DNA of 64,000 bases from Phytophthora quininea (lineage: Eukaryota > Oomycota > Peronosporomycetes > Peronosporales > Peronosporaceae), in NCBI GenBank assembly GCA_011947345.1, contig JAAVTG010001040.1, forward strand, positions 124,001 through 188,000. The letters run 5' to 3'. Positions within the stretch are counted from its first letter, which is position 1; each line of letters begins with the position of its first letter. Position numbers and translations under genes: made by a program. Below the pieces are notes generated by a model. It was not told where the DNA came from, did no database searches, and saw only the letters and a list, made by a program, of their open reading frames with translations. Shown here one piece after another: positions 23,238 through 34,320 of the stretch.

Positions 23238-26200
23238 CTAGAACTCCTCGTTCAGGTACGAGATGTCGTCCCACGGGTGACGGTACAGCGGCTGCTTGAG
23301 ACGCTTCTGGTCGAGGAAGTGGCCGATGAAGCCGATGCTGCGGCCCAGCACGAACAGGCCGTTGAGGCAGCCGTGCTCGATCTGCTCGTTGGCCTCCTCG
23401 AGCGTGAAGACGCCGCAGTTGCGCAGGTCCACGAAGCAGACGGCGATGCAGCCGTCCACGTTCAGGATCAGGTTGCTGCGCTTCTTGGTGGTCACCTGCT
23501 CCACCTCCAGCGCGAAGTTGAGCACGTCCGTGGACGGGAAGTTCTGCTGGGCGAACTCCTTGATGATCGTCACGCGCTTGTCCGGGTTGGACAGGGACTT
23601 GATGCGGTGGCCGATGCCCATGATGAGCTTGTTCTGCTTGCGCATGTCCACCACAAAGTCGGTCGCAGACATGCCCGAGTCGTGCGCACTGGCGAACATC
23701 TCGGCGGCCTTGTCCAGCGCACCACCGAAACGGGGGCCGATCGTCACGAGACCCGAGATGAGCGACGAGATCAAGTCCTTGCCAGCACGAGCAGTCACAA
23801 TGGTGTTGTGGGCGCCCGACACGGCCGGACCGTGGTCAGCCGTGACCATGAGCACCATCTCGATGAACTTGGCGGCGTAGGGCGGCAGGTGGCGCTTGAA
23901 CCACAACAGACCAATGACACCGCCAACGCCCATGTCCTCCTCGAACACCTTGGAGATGGGGGTGCCGGCGTAACGGAGCTCCTCTCCACGGTCGTCGGAG
24001 ATCGACGAGATGAAGTTGGCCGGTTTACGGATGAGGCCGAGGTTCTTGGCCCACGCGTAGTCCATCGGCACCTTGGGCACCGGCACCTCCGGACGCGGCA
24101 CGATGGCGCCAGACGCAACCATCGAGTCGAACTGCTTGCGGATGGCGTTGCCGAACTGGTCGAAGTTCTCCGGCACGATGGCGCCGGCCGCAGCAAGAGC
24201 AGCGTTCTTGCCGACGCAGTCTCGGACTCGCCCGTCGCGCAAGCGCCGGCGTGGCCGAACTGCACCTCGAACGGGAAGATCTTGGCGCACGTGCCAATGC
24301 ACCAGGCCACCACCGGCTTCTTGATGGCGCCCGACTGGATGGCGCGGCAGACGGCGAACTCGTCGGTGCCGCCGACCTCGCCAAGAAGCACCATCATCTT
24401 CACTTCGGGGTTCGCCTCGTAGCGCAGCAGGTGCTGGATGAACGTGGAGCCAGGGTACTTGTCACCGCCGATGGCCACACCCTCGTACACGCCGTCCGTC
24501 GTCTGCGACACAATGTTGTTGAGCTCGTTCGACATACCGCCCGACTTGGACACGTACGCTACGCTACCAGGACGGTACAGCTTGGACTGCACAATGTTGT
24601 CCAGCATGCCGCCAGTGTTGCCGATACGCAGGCAGCCAGGCTTGATGCCGCCGACGGTGGCGGGGCCGATAAGACCCACGTTCAACTCCCGAGCCTTCTT
24701 GGCAATCAGACGCGACTGCTGCTCCGGCACGCCCTCGGCAATGATGGCGTGGGTCTTGAGGGTGGCGCTGTGCTCGAAGCCCTCCATCGTGGACTGGTAC
24801 ACGGATCGGAACGACGAGAAGTTGATGAGCACGCTCACGTCCGGGAACTTCTTGACGGCATCCGACAGCTTCTGGAACACGGGGATTAGACGCTCCGTGG
24901 TGCCCCAGTAGAACTTGAGGTAGTGGTTGGGAGAGAACGGGAAGATCAAAGCCGCCACGCTGGGGGTCTTGCGCTTGCACAGGTAGTCGAAGTCGAGCAT
25001 GCCCTGCACGGCTCGCTGCTGCAGGCCGTACACAATGCAGCGCGTCTTGTCGTTCATGCGCACAATGCCCTCGTCCTGGATCACCACGGGCACAGGCTTC
25101 TTCGCGGTGACCTTGCCGTCGACCTCGTCAGCGCTGGCGCCGTCGGTCTCCTCGTTGTCGCTGTTGGCAGCGCTTCCTCCTCAGACACAGTCTTGTTCGC
25201 AGACTTGCCCGTGGTGGCAGTGGTAGGCTGCACAGCGACCTCGGTGGGCTTCTCCACCAGGCCAAGAGCCATGGGGACAACAGCCGTGATGTGGGTCTCC
25301 GGGCCGAACACCTCAATAGGCACACCAGTGGCCTCACCAACGTCACGCATGACAGCAAGACCCTCCTGGCAGTTGGGGCCGCCGCGACGCACCCAGATGT
25401 GCACCTTGTGGTCCTTGAGTCGCTGCTGGTACTCCTTAATAGCGCGGATGATGCCCTTGAAGGTCAGAGCAACGTCCGTGAAGTTGGCAATACCACCACC
25501 GATGATCAGCACCTTCCACGCTCGTCGAAGTTGCGCGTCATGAGGTCCAGGATGGTCTTGGCGTAGTGGTACGTGTGGGTCTCGCTGGGAGCGCCCGAGT
25601 ACTCGCCGTAGTTGGCGAGCTCGTGGCCGTAGCCCAAGTCTGCAATGGTATCAGCGTACACGACCGAGGCACCACCGCCAGCGACCATCGTCCAGATGCG
25701 GCCCGTGTGGTTGAGGATCGTGAGCTTGAGCGAGGCGCCGGTCTTGGAGTCCAAGTCGGCGATGAACTCCTCCTCGGGGAACTTGGCACGGCCGAAAGCC
25801 GGCGGGAACTCGATCTCGCCCCAGCGGTCTCCCACAAGGAAGTTGGCAGTCTCGTCCAGCTTGGCAGCCATGTCCAGCACGGAGATCTGGTTGCCCACAA
25901 GCACAATGGGGTTAATCTCCATGTAGACGAAGTGCAGCTCGCGGAACTTGGCCAGCATGCCCACTAGGAACTTGGCCAGGATGGGCTTGCGAGCCTCCTC
26001 CACAGAGGACAGCAGACCGGCCGTGACCTCTTCCTCAGTAGCTACGGACTCAATGCCGACCTGGAGGCGCTTGGCCTTAGCGTCGACGTCGCCCACATCC
26101 ACACCACCTTCGTGGTGGAACAGGATCTCCTCTCCGTCGCGGTTGGAGACGATGCACACATAGTGCTCGTCCGGGCCGCTGTGCTTGACGAAGGGCTCGA

Positions 26201-26546
26201 CGATGAAGTGGGTGAGCACGCCCGAGACGGTCTCGACCTGGATGGGCTTGTTGATGCGCTCCCAGACCCAGTCCTGCACCTGCGCCCACGAGGCGTTGAG
26301 CAGCAGCAGGTTGGCCTTGCCGCGGCGCTTGATGAGCTGGTCGGGCTTGACCACGAGCTTGGTCTCGCCCAGCGTGGCCAGCCACGGGTTGGCGGCCTCC
26401 ACGGCGCCGAAGAACTGCTCGCGGCTCTGCTCGGCGAAGCTCTTGGTCACGGCCAGCTGCGCGAAGCGCTTCTCCAGCTGGAAGGCCGGCAGGCTGGTGC
26501 TCAGGATGCGCTTGCCGTCGAACTCGCGGATCGCCTTGGCCGACAT
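23238..26546 (-). CDS. ACL: ATP-citrate lyase (fused single-chain form), three frameshifts
   Basis: Cytosolic enzyme that makes acetyl-CoA and oxaloacetate from citrate, CoA and ATP, supplying lipid synthesis. The start is [15 protein letters not shown] at 26,546, about 1,100 codons. Order: ATP-grasp/citrate-binding N-terminal part (26,546-25,500), nucleotide/citrate-binding region with [16 protein letters not shown] (25,512-25,200), acidic linker, CoA-ligase part with ESETASA and the phospho-histidine loop [10 protein letters not shown] (near 24,250), then the citrate-synthase-like domain with [16 protein letters not shown]. Three one-base deletions break the frame, near 25,515, 25,170 and 24,210. 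The last (GCAAGAAC) is GCAAAGAAC in the partial copy at 57.8 kb. One Leu codon is also missing near 23,430. Everything else is clean coding sequence, so I suspect consensus errors in a live gene. Convergent with the SAM-domain copy (118 bp gap). Confidence 0.9.
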
Positions 26547-27077
26547 GTTGTGCTGTGCTGGTGTTCGGACTGCCGGAGACGCCGCAAAGCTCAAATGCCC
26601 CCGAGCTGAGCGGCTGGGATCGGCGAAGGAGTGATGGTCCCTGGCTGCTTGGAAACGTCGACGCGGCGGTTGGTCGACCAAAAAGGCGCGATGACATCAT
26701 AGCCCGGTATACAAATGGCAAGTGAAGGGCACTATCATTTCGATGCAATTAACTTCGCGGCTGACGCGCACGCGTGGCCCCATCCTTTTGACTGTGTTTT
26801 TGTATACTCGACGCCACGTACCCCAAGGGTATCTGGGGTCTTGCTGCTCTCGTCGACCAGCGCTTCATGCTTGGAAGCACGAGGCCTGCCGACAAGTACA
26901 CGTCAATCCACACACATCGAGGGACCACCGGACCGCCGGAGTTTCTCTCCTTCCTTTGCTGTCCATGACGCCGCCGTGCACCGACGAAATCAGGCGCATG
27001 ACGCAGAGCAGCGGCGCCAGCTTCAACTTGGTGCCTGTCGAGAGCTCCATCCAATCCTGCTGATTGTGACGGCATTC
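26547..27077. other. Intergenic region upstream of ATP-citrate lyase
   Basis: Lies between the ATP-citrate lyase start and the 3' end of the next minus-strand gene, and should hold the lyase promoter. No other gene seen. The long frame covering 26,547-26,681 is only an upstream extension of the lyase frame. Confidence 0.4.
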
Positions 27078-28173
27078 CTATCGACTGGCGGCGCGCAGGC
27101 GCTGCTGCTTCTTGAGCTGCGCCAGGTAGCTGGTGCTCATGAGGTAGTGCTGGTACGACGGCGGCCGGCTGTACGCGCAGACCTGGCCGTGCAGAGCAAG
27201 CGTTAGCACCAAGCTCTCTCGAAGCGACCGAAGCTCCCCGTCACACTGTACCTGCACGCGCGGGTTGTCGTCCTCGATGGTGTTTTGCTCTCCCGGTGGC
27301 TGCTCCCAAAGTCCGCCACGATGTCGGCGATGTCTGCGGAGACCCAGCGACGACGGGATGGCGAGTTGGAGCGCGAGTTCGGCGACCGCGGCGTCTGGTC
27401 CCCTGCAGTCTTGCCGCTCGGACTCGCCGCCCTGCTGCTCGGGACGCACGGATCCACTAGAGCTGACGATGGCGTGTCGGCGTCGTTGGAAGGCCAAGCC
27501 CCGCCTGACCGCGACAGTCCTGCAAAGTAGTAAACCACAAGATGAGACGACGACCAAGACGCAACACCGGCAAGCTCGACGCTTACCGGTGCCAGTCCGA
27601 GGCTCAGCAGGCGACGAAGCTCGTCTCGCCGCGCTCGGTGCGTGTGCGGAGCGCTGACGGTGCAGCTGAAGACACCAAAAAGGTTAGCCACGAACGTGTC
27701 TATGCAGAGCTGAATGAGCTGATGGCGACCGGCTCAGCGTCGGACGTACCTCGGCACAGAATCGGCCGCGGCTTCAGTTGCCGTTCGCTTTTGTCTGGAG
27801 GACAGCGCAGTTGGTGAGCATTCGATGAGAAGCGAGCGGGTGAGGCGCCATACCGGGCAAAGTCTCGGCCGTAGGTTTCCCGTTGCACGACGCGGAGCAG
27901 CGCGTTCGCCGCCGGACGGTGGAAAGTCGACGGGATCACATACGCTCCGGGTCCAGCCAAGCTGTGCATGCGCTGCATGTAGCTGTGTCGAGCATCGGTG
28001 GCCACCATGAGTTCGTGCAGCAGTGTCTGACGTGGCCTCTCCGAATCCATTTCCGCTTTCGTTTGGAGTACTGGAGGAAAACTCGTCGATGTGCTCGGGC
28101 CTTGGTTTTCAGGACGCTGGATGGACCATTGCTCTGAGGATACTGCTGCCTCTATTGATAGGACCGTCGTCAA
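27078..28173 (-). CDS. Multi-exon hypothetical protein (one PG-rich motif)
   Basis: Minus-strand gene that I infer has short introns. Likely introns, all GT..AG on the minus strand: 27,666-27,749; 27,520-27,586; 27,183-27,251 (with a CTAAC branch-like site before GCCAG). The last exon encodes VCAYSRPPSYQHYLMST and ends QQRLRAASR at 27,078. The exon before holds RRWVSADIADIVADFGS and needs one extra A in AAAA near 27,290 to join. The first exon starts at 28,050 (MDSERPRQ) or 28,173 and includes HSLAGPGAYVIPSTFHRP. GPGAY resembles the sperm-tail PG-rich (SHIPPO) motif, so a flagellar protein is possible but weakly supported. The phase between exons 1 and 2 does not fit as written. Confidence 0.5.
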
Positions 28174-28179
28174 GCACTG

Positions 28180-28590
28180 AGCTGGTTGGCAACATCATGA
28201 CAATTGCTCGTCGGCGTTGAACGAATTGCAAGCGGTCCAAACAAGGTACGTGCACGGTAGAAAGTCTTTATTGGTCCGATCGATGAGATAGCACAAGTGG
28301 AGGAGGCTACGAGCGAGGACGTGGGGTGGCCGGGCAGCTTTCGAGTTACCGACTTCCGATAAGGTCGTCGTTGACGCTCGAGTGTCGGACGCAATGAAGG
28401 CTGACACATTGCCGAGATGCAGCGAATCGCGGAGTGTTGGGGAAGCGTTTGGCTGAGTACTTGACCAAAACGTAGCTCTTGGTGATGTCCGACAGCTTCT
28501 GGAACCAGTACGCAGTGCTGCTTGACGAAGCTGCCTAGTCGTTTGGCGAACGCCGCGGCGCTGAATTATCAAAGGCGACCTGGACTGAGT
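28180..28590. other. Unassigned intergenic stretch
   Basis: No supported gene. The last bases (GAGTTCTAGAGAG near 28,584-28,600) match the ATP-citrate lyase stop region. Together with the shared spacer after it, this suggests the SAM-domain copy was once next to a lyase 3' end here too. Confidence 0.4.
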
Positions 28591-28710
28591 TCTAGAGAGT
28601 GAATGGATGAACGCTGGCGGACATTTGCATACCAGTATATTCTCCGCAAGCAGGTAGATGCTAAGTAGTAACGACGAGCTGTGTGTCCATATTTTGCCTT
28701 GTTCTCTTGA

Positions 28711-29634
28711 TCATGCACTCGCGGCGACAGGAACCGACACTTCATCGCTCGAGTGAAGTCGTTGAATGGCCTTGCGGATGCGAAGTCTGTGTGCGAACTT
28801 GGCGATCCCCACCTCGCTCATGGCCTGGTCCACGTCGTCGTCGCTTTCGAGCTGAGCCAGATCGGCCAGTGTCAAGAACCCGTGCGCTTGCAGTTGTTTG
28901 GCGTACACGCAGTACTCCTCCGCCCTCGAGACGTCGATCTGTACCAGCCACTCCACCAGCGGTGCACTGTCATCCACATCGCACTCTTCATCTTGCAGAT
29001 CCAACAGAGCAGGAGGCTCCACCCCCGTCTTCTCCGGAGGAGCGATGGATCCGTGAGCCAGCAGATCGTCTACACTCAGTTTCCTCACAGCTTCGGCGTC
29101 CAGCGTCTCGACCGACTTGGCGGTCTTCCTGGGCTTGGTCGACTCGAGGATTTCGTCCAGAGCCTTCTCGGTGTCACTGGCCAACGTTGAAAAGGCCTCC
29201 TGCTCCTTCTCGGGACTGGGTCTCCGCCACTGGGCCGGACTGCTTTGGGCTCGAGCTCTCTCCATGAGTTTGCGCTGTTTCCAACGAGATAGTGGCAGCT
29301 GGTTCGGGGTTGGAGCGACGGGTCCCCATTTGACGGTCGCGACACTGCTGACGCCGCTCTCCATGACTCGTCGTCGCAGCTCCATCATGGCTGCCTCGGA
29401 GAAGCGCTCGTCCTGGGACAGCAGAGCTTCCTGTTGCTCCTCGGCGAACTGCACGCGACGCTGCCGTAACCGGCTGAAGCACGTGGTGAAGGCCGACGTC
29501 ACGTTAGACAAGGCTTCGGACGCCACTTCGCGAGGACTCAACACGAACGGCATACTCAGCGCCACTACAGTCTTCACCACGGCACGGGCGCAACCCGTAG
29601 GCGCATCGGTGACGTCCATCTGCGCAAAGCTCAT
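28711..29634 (-). CDS. SAM-domain protein, intact copy
   Basis: Uninterrupted 307-residue protein starting MSFAQMDVTDAPTG at 29,634. (The frame is open further upstream, but this ATG begins the similarity-rich, hydrophilic part.) Order: N-terminal region with a short hydrophobic stretch (VVKTVVALSMPFVL), helical segment LRQRRVQFAEEQQEALLSQD, basic linker with WKQRKLMERARAQ, acidic helix, and a C-terminal sterile alpha motif from about residue 230 to 295 (VEWLVQIDVSRAEEYCVYAK, ending HRLRIRKAIQRL). SAM domains mediate protein or RNA contacts. The partner is unknown. This is the only one of three copies with the GGGGG run and with its own 5' end. Confidence 0.8.
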   Translation of the reverse strand: MSFAQMDVTDAPTGCARAVVKTVVALSMPFVLSPREVASEALSNVTSAFTTCFSRLRQRRVQFAEEQQEALLSQDERFSEAAMMELRRRVMESGVSSVATVKWGPVAPTPNQLPLSRWKQRKLMERARAQSSPAQWRRPSPEKEQEAFSTLASDTEKALDEILESTKPRKTAKSVETLDAEAVRKLSVDDLLAHGSIAPPEKTGVEPPALLDLQDEECDVDDSAPLVEWLVQIDVSRAEEYCVYAKQLQAHGFLTLADLAQLESDDDVDQAMSEVGIAKFAHRLRIRKAIQRLHSSDEVSVPVAASA

Positions 29635-29775
29635 GGCCTGAGTTGTCGTCGAGCTAATTCGCGAATGCGTCGCTTCGAGCAAAGATCGAGTGGATCCGAA
29701 ACCTGGAAACGTAAAATAAAGGAGAAGGCTGTAGAAACTCGAAGGTGTAAAGCAAAATAAGATCATTGTCGGCCT

Positions 29776-29976
29776 TCAGCAAGGTGCGGTCGGTTTCCCC
29801 ATTGCGTTGATTTGGATCCCTGTCCAGCGCTCTCCATCGTACTGGTCGTCGTCGTCACCGTCGTCTTGTTCGTCTGAGTCGTCCTCCTCCACAATCTGCT
29901 GCGCAGGAATCGACTTGTAAATGACTTGTGCATGACAGTAAGCGGCTAGTGGGTCGTCCGCACACGAGCTTGACAA
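29776..29976 (-). pseudogene. RXLR effector relic upstream of SAM gene
   Basis: Minus-strand DNA at 29,930-29,776 matches the effector region from just before RXLR through dEER: ATTCCTGCGCAGCAG corresponds to the RFLR-Ser-Lys codons out of frame, then an Asp/Glu-rich run, then GERWTGI and NAMGKPTAP, which resemble ERWAGI and KRMGRTGRA of the 21.9 and 60.6 kb genes. The signal peptide and the C-terminal module are gone. Position and orientation (effector then SAM gene) repeat those of the other two blocks. Confidence 0.6.
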
Positions 29977-30291
29977 CTACTCACGTGGGAAAACTTCCGG
30001 CACTTCAACTGCCATCCCGACGAAGAACCCACTACTACCATGCACTTCTCGTGTTCGTTCAGCACCAATAGTGGCGATCAGCATACTCCGCAACAAATCG
30101 CTTGACGGAGGGGCAATGCCTACGGCATCAGCGCGTCGAGTTTTGTGTGGTGAGAAGCCAAAGCAGCGCTGCAGCTGGTGAGGAGGGAGCTTGGTGACGT
30201 GACCAAAAGGAGGATGGAGCTGATGCATTAGACGGGAATGCTCGAGGGTGACACCTCGACGGATCCAGTATACTCGAGCGCTTCGAAGCAC
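29977..30291 (-). CDS. Hypothetical open frame
   Basis: Frame of 104 codons with coding-like content (LHPPFGHVTKLPPHQLQRCF, ending VEVPEVFPRE). A GTGAGT donor-like site lies at its end (CCACGTGAGTAG), so it may be an exon of a longer minus-strand transcript running into the effector relic. Family not recognised. Confidence 0.3.
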   Translation of the reverse strand: MLRSARVYWIRRGVTLEHSRLMHQLHPPFGHVTKLPPHQLQRCFGFSPHKTRRADAVGIAPPSSDLLRSMLIATIGAERTREVHGSSGFFVGMAVEVPEVFPRE

Positions 30292-30361
30292 CCTATCATA
30301 AACGCTAACCAGGGATAAGAGTACCGATAATCTAAGGCGACAATGCCCTGGTGAGGTACTA

Positions 30362-30977
30362 TAGTAAAATGGCCAAGCAAGTACTCATTACGATACACTA
30401 GAATGAAGACACTCCAACACTCGCTATTCAGCCCAATATGGTAGAATGCATCGACGAATTTCCAAGTGTGGCGCAGACAAGATGCTCGTCGCGCACCACT
30501 GTGTACAAGACCCGTCAAGTTCCGGCGCCTCTGTAAAGAGCTTGCTTCAAAAGGCAAATGGTGAATAGCAGACTTTCTAGACACTTCCCATCGATGGCCA
30601 ACGCTCATGGTGTTTTTTCAGTGGGGTGTCTACCGAGCTACGTCCATTCTGGGGTCCAGGATTGCACTGACGGATATCACCCAGCTTTATCGACAGCTAA
30701 CCCAGGTATTTGAACGGGTATTGCCACACCCAGAGACAGGTGGAATAAGCGTGGCAACGCGAGGTGCAATGCCGCCGACATTTGGACTGACAGTCGGAAA
30801 AACATCTCGTTTCTTCCCAAATCTAAAATCCCAAGACTGGGACAAACTGTTGCGGCCTGATAGATGCGTGCAACCACACCCCATGAAAGTGCTTGGCTGT
30901 CCGCAACAACAGATCCATACTGCATTACAACAGATACCAGCCCTCCGCCAGTTCCTTATTCCTGTTGTCCATGATGT
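30362..30977 (+). mobile_element. LINE C-terminal region, 5' half of interrupted copy
   Basis: Plus-strand LINE DNA from about 30,362 (KWPSKYSL-like) with a clear C-terminal region in frame from 30,607: LTDITQLYRQLTQVFERVLP, TSRFFPNLKSQDWDKLL, ALRQFLIPVVHDV. It is cut at ATGT (30,974-30,977), where the gypsy LTR begins, and resumes at 41,494. Confidence 0.8.
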
Positions 30978-31904
30978 TGTGGACAGGGGTGACGGTCCGT
31001 CGCAAGACTCGGGAACCTCCCCAGCGGCAGTGATCGCCCTCACGGGCAGCTCCAGTGAGGAGACGGAGACGGAGGATGAGGACAAGTTTGGCGGCTGGAG
31101 ATCGTCGAGCACATGCATGCAGGTCGGTGGCAGGGACGTACAGAGTGACGACCCGAATGTCTGGAGTTACCGGCTAGTGCCGTTGAAGATGGATATGGAT
31201 GCCCCGGAAGATCGCCACGGGAGGGGTGACTTGGAGGCGAAGGTCGGTAAGTGGCAGACAGCAGGATAGGCGACGTGCTCGGAGCACGGAGCACGCAAGC
31301 GGTCGAAGAGCAGCGGCGAGAGGACAGGCGACGAAGTGAGTGCTGGGCAGCGTAAGGCGCAGCCGAAGACCGAGGAGGAAGCGTAGCGGATAGTCGGCTG
31401 GAAGCGAGCGGTGAGCCGCTGAAGGCTCAGTCTCAATCTGCCGAGAAGTGAACGGACGGGTTGTGTTAAGAGACTAAATACAGAGTAGGCGAGGTACTGC
31501 AGCCACTGGAGAGCTGGCCTTGTCGGGAAAAGAGTGCTAGTGAGTGGGTTCTGCGGCTGTGATCAGTGCCGGCCCAAAGAGGAGTGCTCGAGTGAAGCCC
31601 GATCGTACTGCGGCTGCAAACAGTGCCGGCTATCGACCGCCCGAAGGGTACTGCGGTTGAAACGGTACCGGCCCTGAGGACGGAAGTACGGGTACTGCGG
31701 CTGCAATCAGTGCCGGCCCGAGAAGACAACCCGAAGGCGTTCTGCGGTTGAGATCAGCACCGGCGCTGGAGGGAGGCGCTTAAGCATCAGGTGAGACGCC
31801 TCAAGTAGTGACTCGACCGGGACGCTGGTCTGGGGCACCCTTGTGGATATTGCCTGACGGCTGGGTGCCGCCAGTCGGTGGAAGTGGTCAAGAGTGCGCC
31901 GACA
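30978..31904 (+). repeat. 5' LTR of the 10.5 kb gypsy element
   Basis: 927 bp, TG..CA ends. Followed directly by TGGTGGTCATACAGGGG, a primer-binding-site-like sequence beginning TGG as expected for the 3' CCA of a tRNA. It contains four to five degenerate repeats of TACTGCGGCTGCAATCAGTG type (about 31,550-31,770) and, near its start, an open frame shared with the extra ORF. Confidence 0.9.
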
Positions 31905-32357
31905 TGGTGGTCATACAGGGGCCTTCTGTGCGGTTGTGTGGAGGCAGCATGCCGCGAGACAGGTTTCTGTGGGCGCGAACTCTAGCCAAGAACGACGATA
32001 AGTACTTGCTAGTGGTGAGCAGATACTAACAGAATGAACGGTTTGTAGTACAGGTGTGAATGACGAGAGCCGATACTGAGACAACCACAGGACCGGGTGT
32101 AGTGACTCGAGCTGCGAGTCATCGGCAGAGTGAGGCTGCAAACGCGGCTTCGGGAGGAACTTCGACGGAACAGACCGAAGCAGACAAGAGACCTCGAATG
32201 ACGGTGCGCACCGGCGACGGGGTGCAGCCGAGATGCACGGAGCCGAAATTCGGCCCGTCACCGGCGACACGCCAGTGGCAGCAGCGACTGCTGCTGTGCC
32301 AGACGCCGGGAGATTAACAGGAATGACGATAACAGCGACCAGTGTAACCAGCAGGGC

Positions 32358-34270
32358 ATGGATGCCGATGCCCGTAAGCTGGCAATCCAGGGGTGTGAGT
32401 CCAATGATCACCGTGACGACCACGACTTCACCAACAGTACCGGCCAGCGGCCAAGTGCCGACGATGGCGATGGCGCTTGGGAAATGCCGGGGCTGCCTCC
32501 AGGAGTGGTAACGATGGCGGGAAGTCCGCTGTGGGCTGCCAACCCAGGGTATTTGTACGGGTTCGCGGCGCAGACACCGCAGCCAGCCAGCATGCAGATG
32601 CCAGGGGCACCACTCACGGCGCCAACAGCACAAGGGATTCAAGTAGTGGGGTCGACAGCACCCCAGCCAGTGAGACTAGCAGCATCAGAAGTGTCAGGAA
32701 CGGGGCCAGCGTACCTGCTTCCACAGGCGGTATCGCGGTCGCCAGCTCCACAACCAGTCGCAGGACCCGTGTCCACGTACCATCCCCGCCTCAGGCAGTA
32801 CAGGCATCGGTTCCAGCAGCAGTATCAGGGGCGTGCCGATGTACTGGCCGCCACCAGCGGCAGTACAAGCGCCAGCCCCACAACCAGTGTCAGGAACAGC
32901 AGCGGGCTATTCGCAGCAAGTGCCCATGATGAGGCAACAACCAGCAGCAGCTGCTTCACAGCCCACAGTGACAGCAGCGGCACCACCAATGCCGTTTGCA
33001 GGATATTGGCCGGGACAGCCATGGGGCTACCCGCCGATGTATGCGGGGATGCCACCAGAGGTACCACAGAGACCCGCGAAGAAGCTGCGCGTGCCCAAGT
33101 TCAAAGGCCGCGACAGCAGCATGAGTATCACGGCTTGGCTGAAGATGCTTCAGGCTGAGGTAAAGCGCCAGACGGCGACCGAGAAGGTGAACTGGACCTC
33201 CAACGACGTTTTCAACGCGGCCAGCACACTGCTGGACGGGGACGCGATGGAATGGTTCAGCTCGATGGATGGAACGCTAGCACCAGAAGACGAGACGATC
33301 GAGAACTTGGCCACCATGCTGAGGGAACAGTATACGATCGCCAGTACGGAGCCAGAGACAATTGCGCGACTCAACCAGAGAAAGCAAGGTCGCGGCGAGA
33401 CTCTCACGGACTTCGCCGAGAACTTGAGGAGGATCGTGGCTGGCCGAGGTATCGAGGAGAAGTGGTTAGTGAACGCGTTTCTCAATGGGATGAGTAACCA
33501 GACTTTCGCTACGCACGTACGGGTGGCGCTTGGGAGTGAACGAAGTAGCTTGCGCGAGGCAGTCCAAGCCGCCGTCCAGAATACTGGAGAATTTGGGGAA
33601 GGCACGCTTGTGTACTTGCTGGGCGCTGAGGCAGCGTACGACGCCCGGTAGGGCCCAAGGGCGATGCCTGTGGCGATCGGCGCAGAGCAGTTATCGGTCG
33701 GTCGGCAAAGCGAGAGTGCCGTGTCCACACAAGGCACTTGGGGACTCCTAACCCCAAGGCCCCGCGCTATGATACTGAAGGACGATTGGTCGGTTCGACG
33801 GGGACTAAGGCGGAATCAGAATGGTGGAAGAACGTTCCACCGGGCTTCAAAATAGTGCCAGAAGGCATGGGAAGCCAGCCAAATGCGAGGAGCGGACAGA
33901 AGCGCCCAGCGGACAGCACGAGCCCGAAGGGGAAGGATCAGGGTCGCATGGACGTCGGCCAGGCAAGGCCATGAAGGTGGAGGCACGGAACAGTGGGCCA
34001 GCGTTCGCGATGCCCAACGCCAACGCGGCTCCGCTGCCTAATCGAGAAGAGCGCCTGAGGAACTACCGGCGTTACCAGGACTCGAGGACGCGGCCGAACT
34101 TCATCCCTCGCGCACAGTCGCCGTGCTTTTATTGCCAGCGGTTGGGGCACTTCGCCAGGGACTGCCAGCTGCGTCAGAAGGACTTGGCCAGCGAAGAGGA
34201 GCCAGTGGCTAGCAGTGTCGCCGGAGCCCAGGACCAGAACAAGGAGCAGGGAAACGATCAGCAGGTGTAG
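32358..34270 (+). pseudogene. gag: Gypsy gag (frameshifted) with zinc knuckle
   Basis: Capsid protein that packages element RNA. Low-complexity Pro/Gln/Ala-rich N-terminal part (32,358-33,060), then a retrotransposon gag domain (ITAWLKMLQAEV, AMEWFSSMDG, LREQYTIASTEPETIARLNQ) to 33,651 in the frame from 32,833. A linker continues in the frame at 33,738-33,974 and a CCHC zinc knuckle CFYCQRLGHFARDC in the frame ending at 34,270. At least three frame changes separate these parts. Confidence 0.8.
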
Positions 34271-34320
34271 GGAACCGGGCCCTACAGCCTGCCCGTCCTG
34301 ACCCGGGAGGTGGAAGACAA

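Noticed and set aside
26077..26748. Long alternative frames over the start of ATP-citrate lyase
   Set aside because: They overlap clean lyase coding sequence in another frame and have Arg/Ala/Pro-rich low-complexity products typical of GC-rich shadows.
28480..28510. TCCGACAGCTTCTGGAAC shared with ATP-citrate lyase at 24,858
   Set aside because: Only about 18 bases match and the encoded flanks differ, so common codon usage or chance cannot be excluded.
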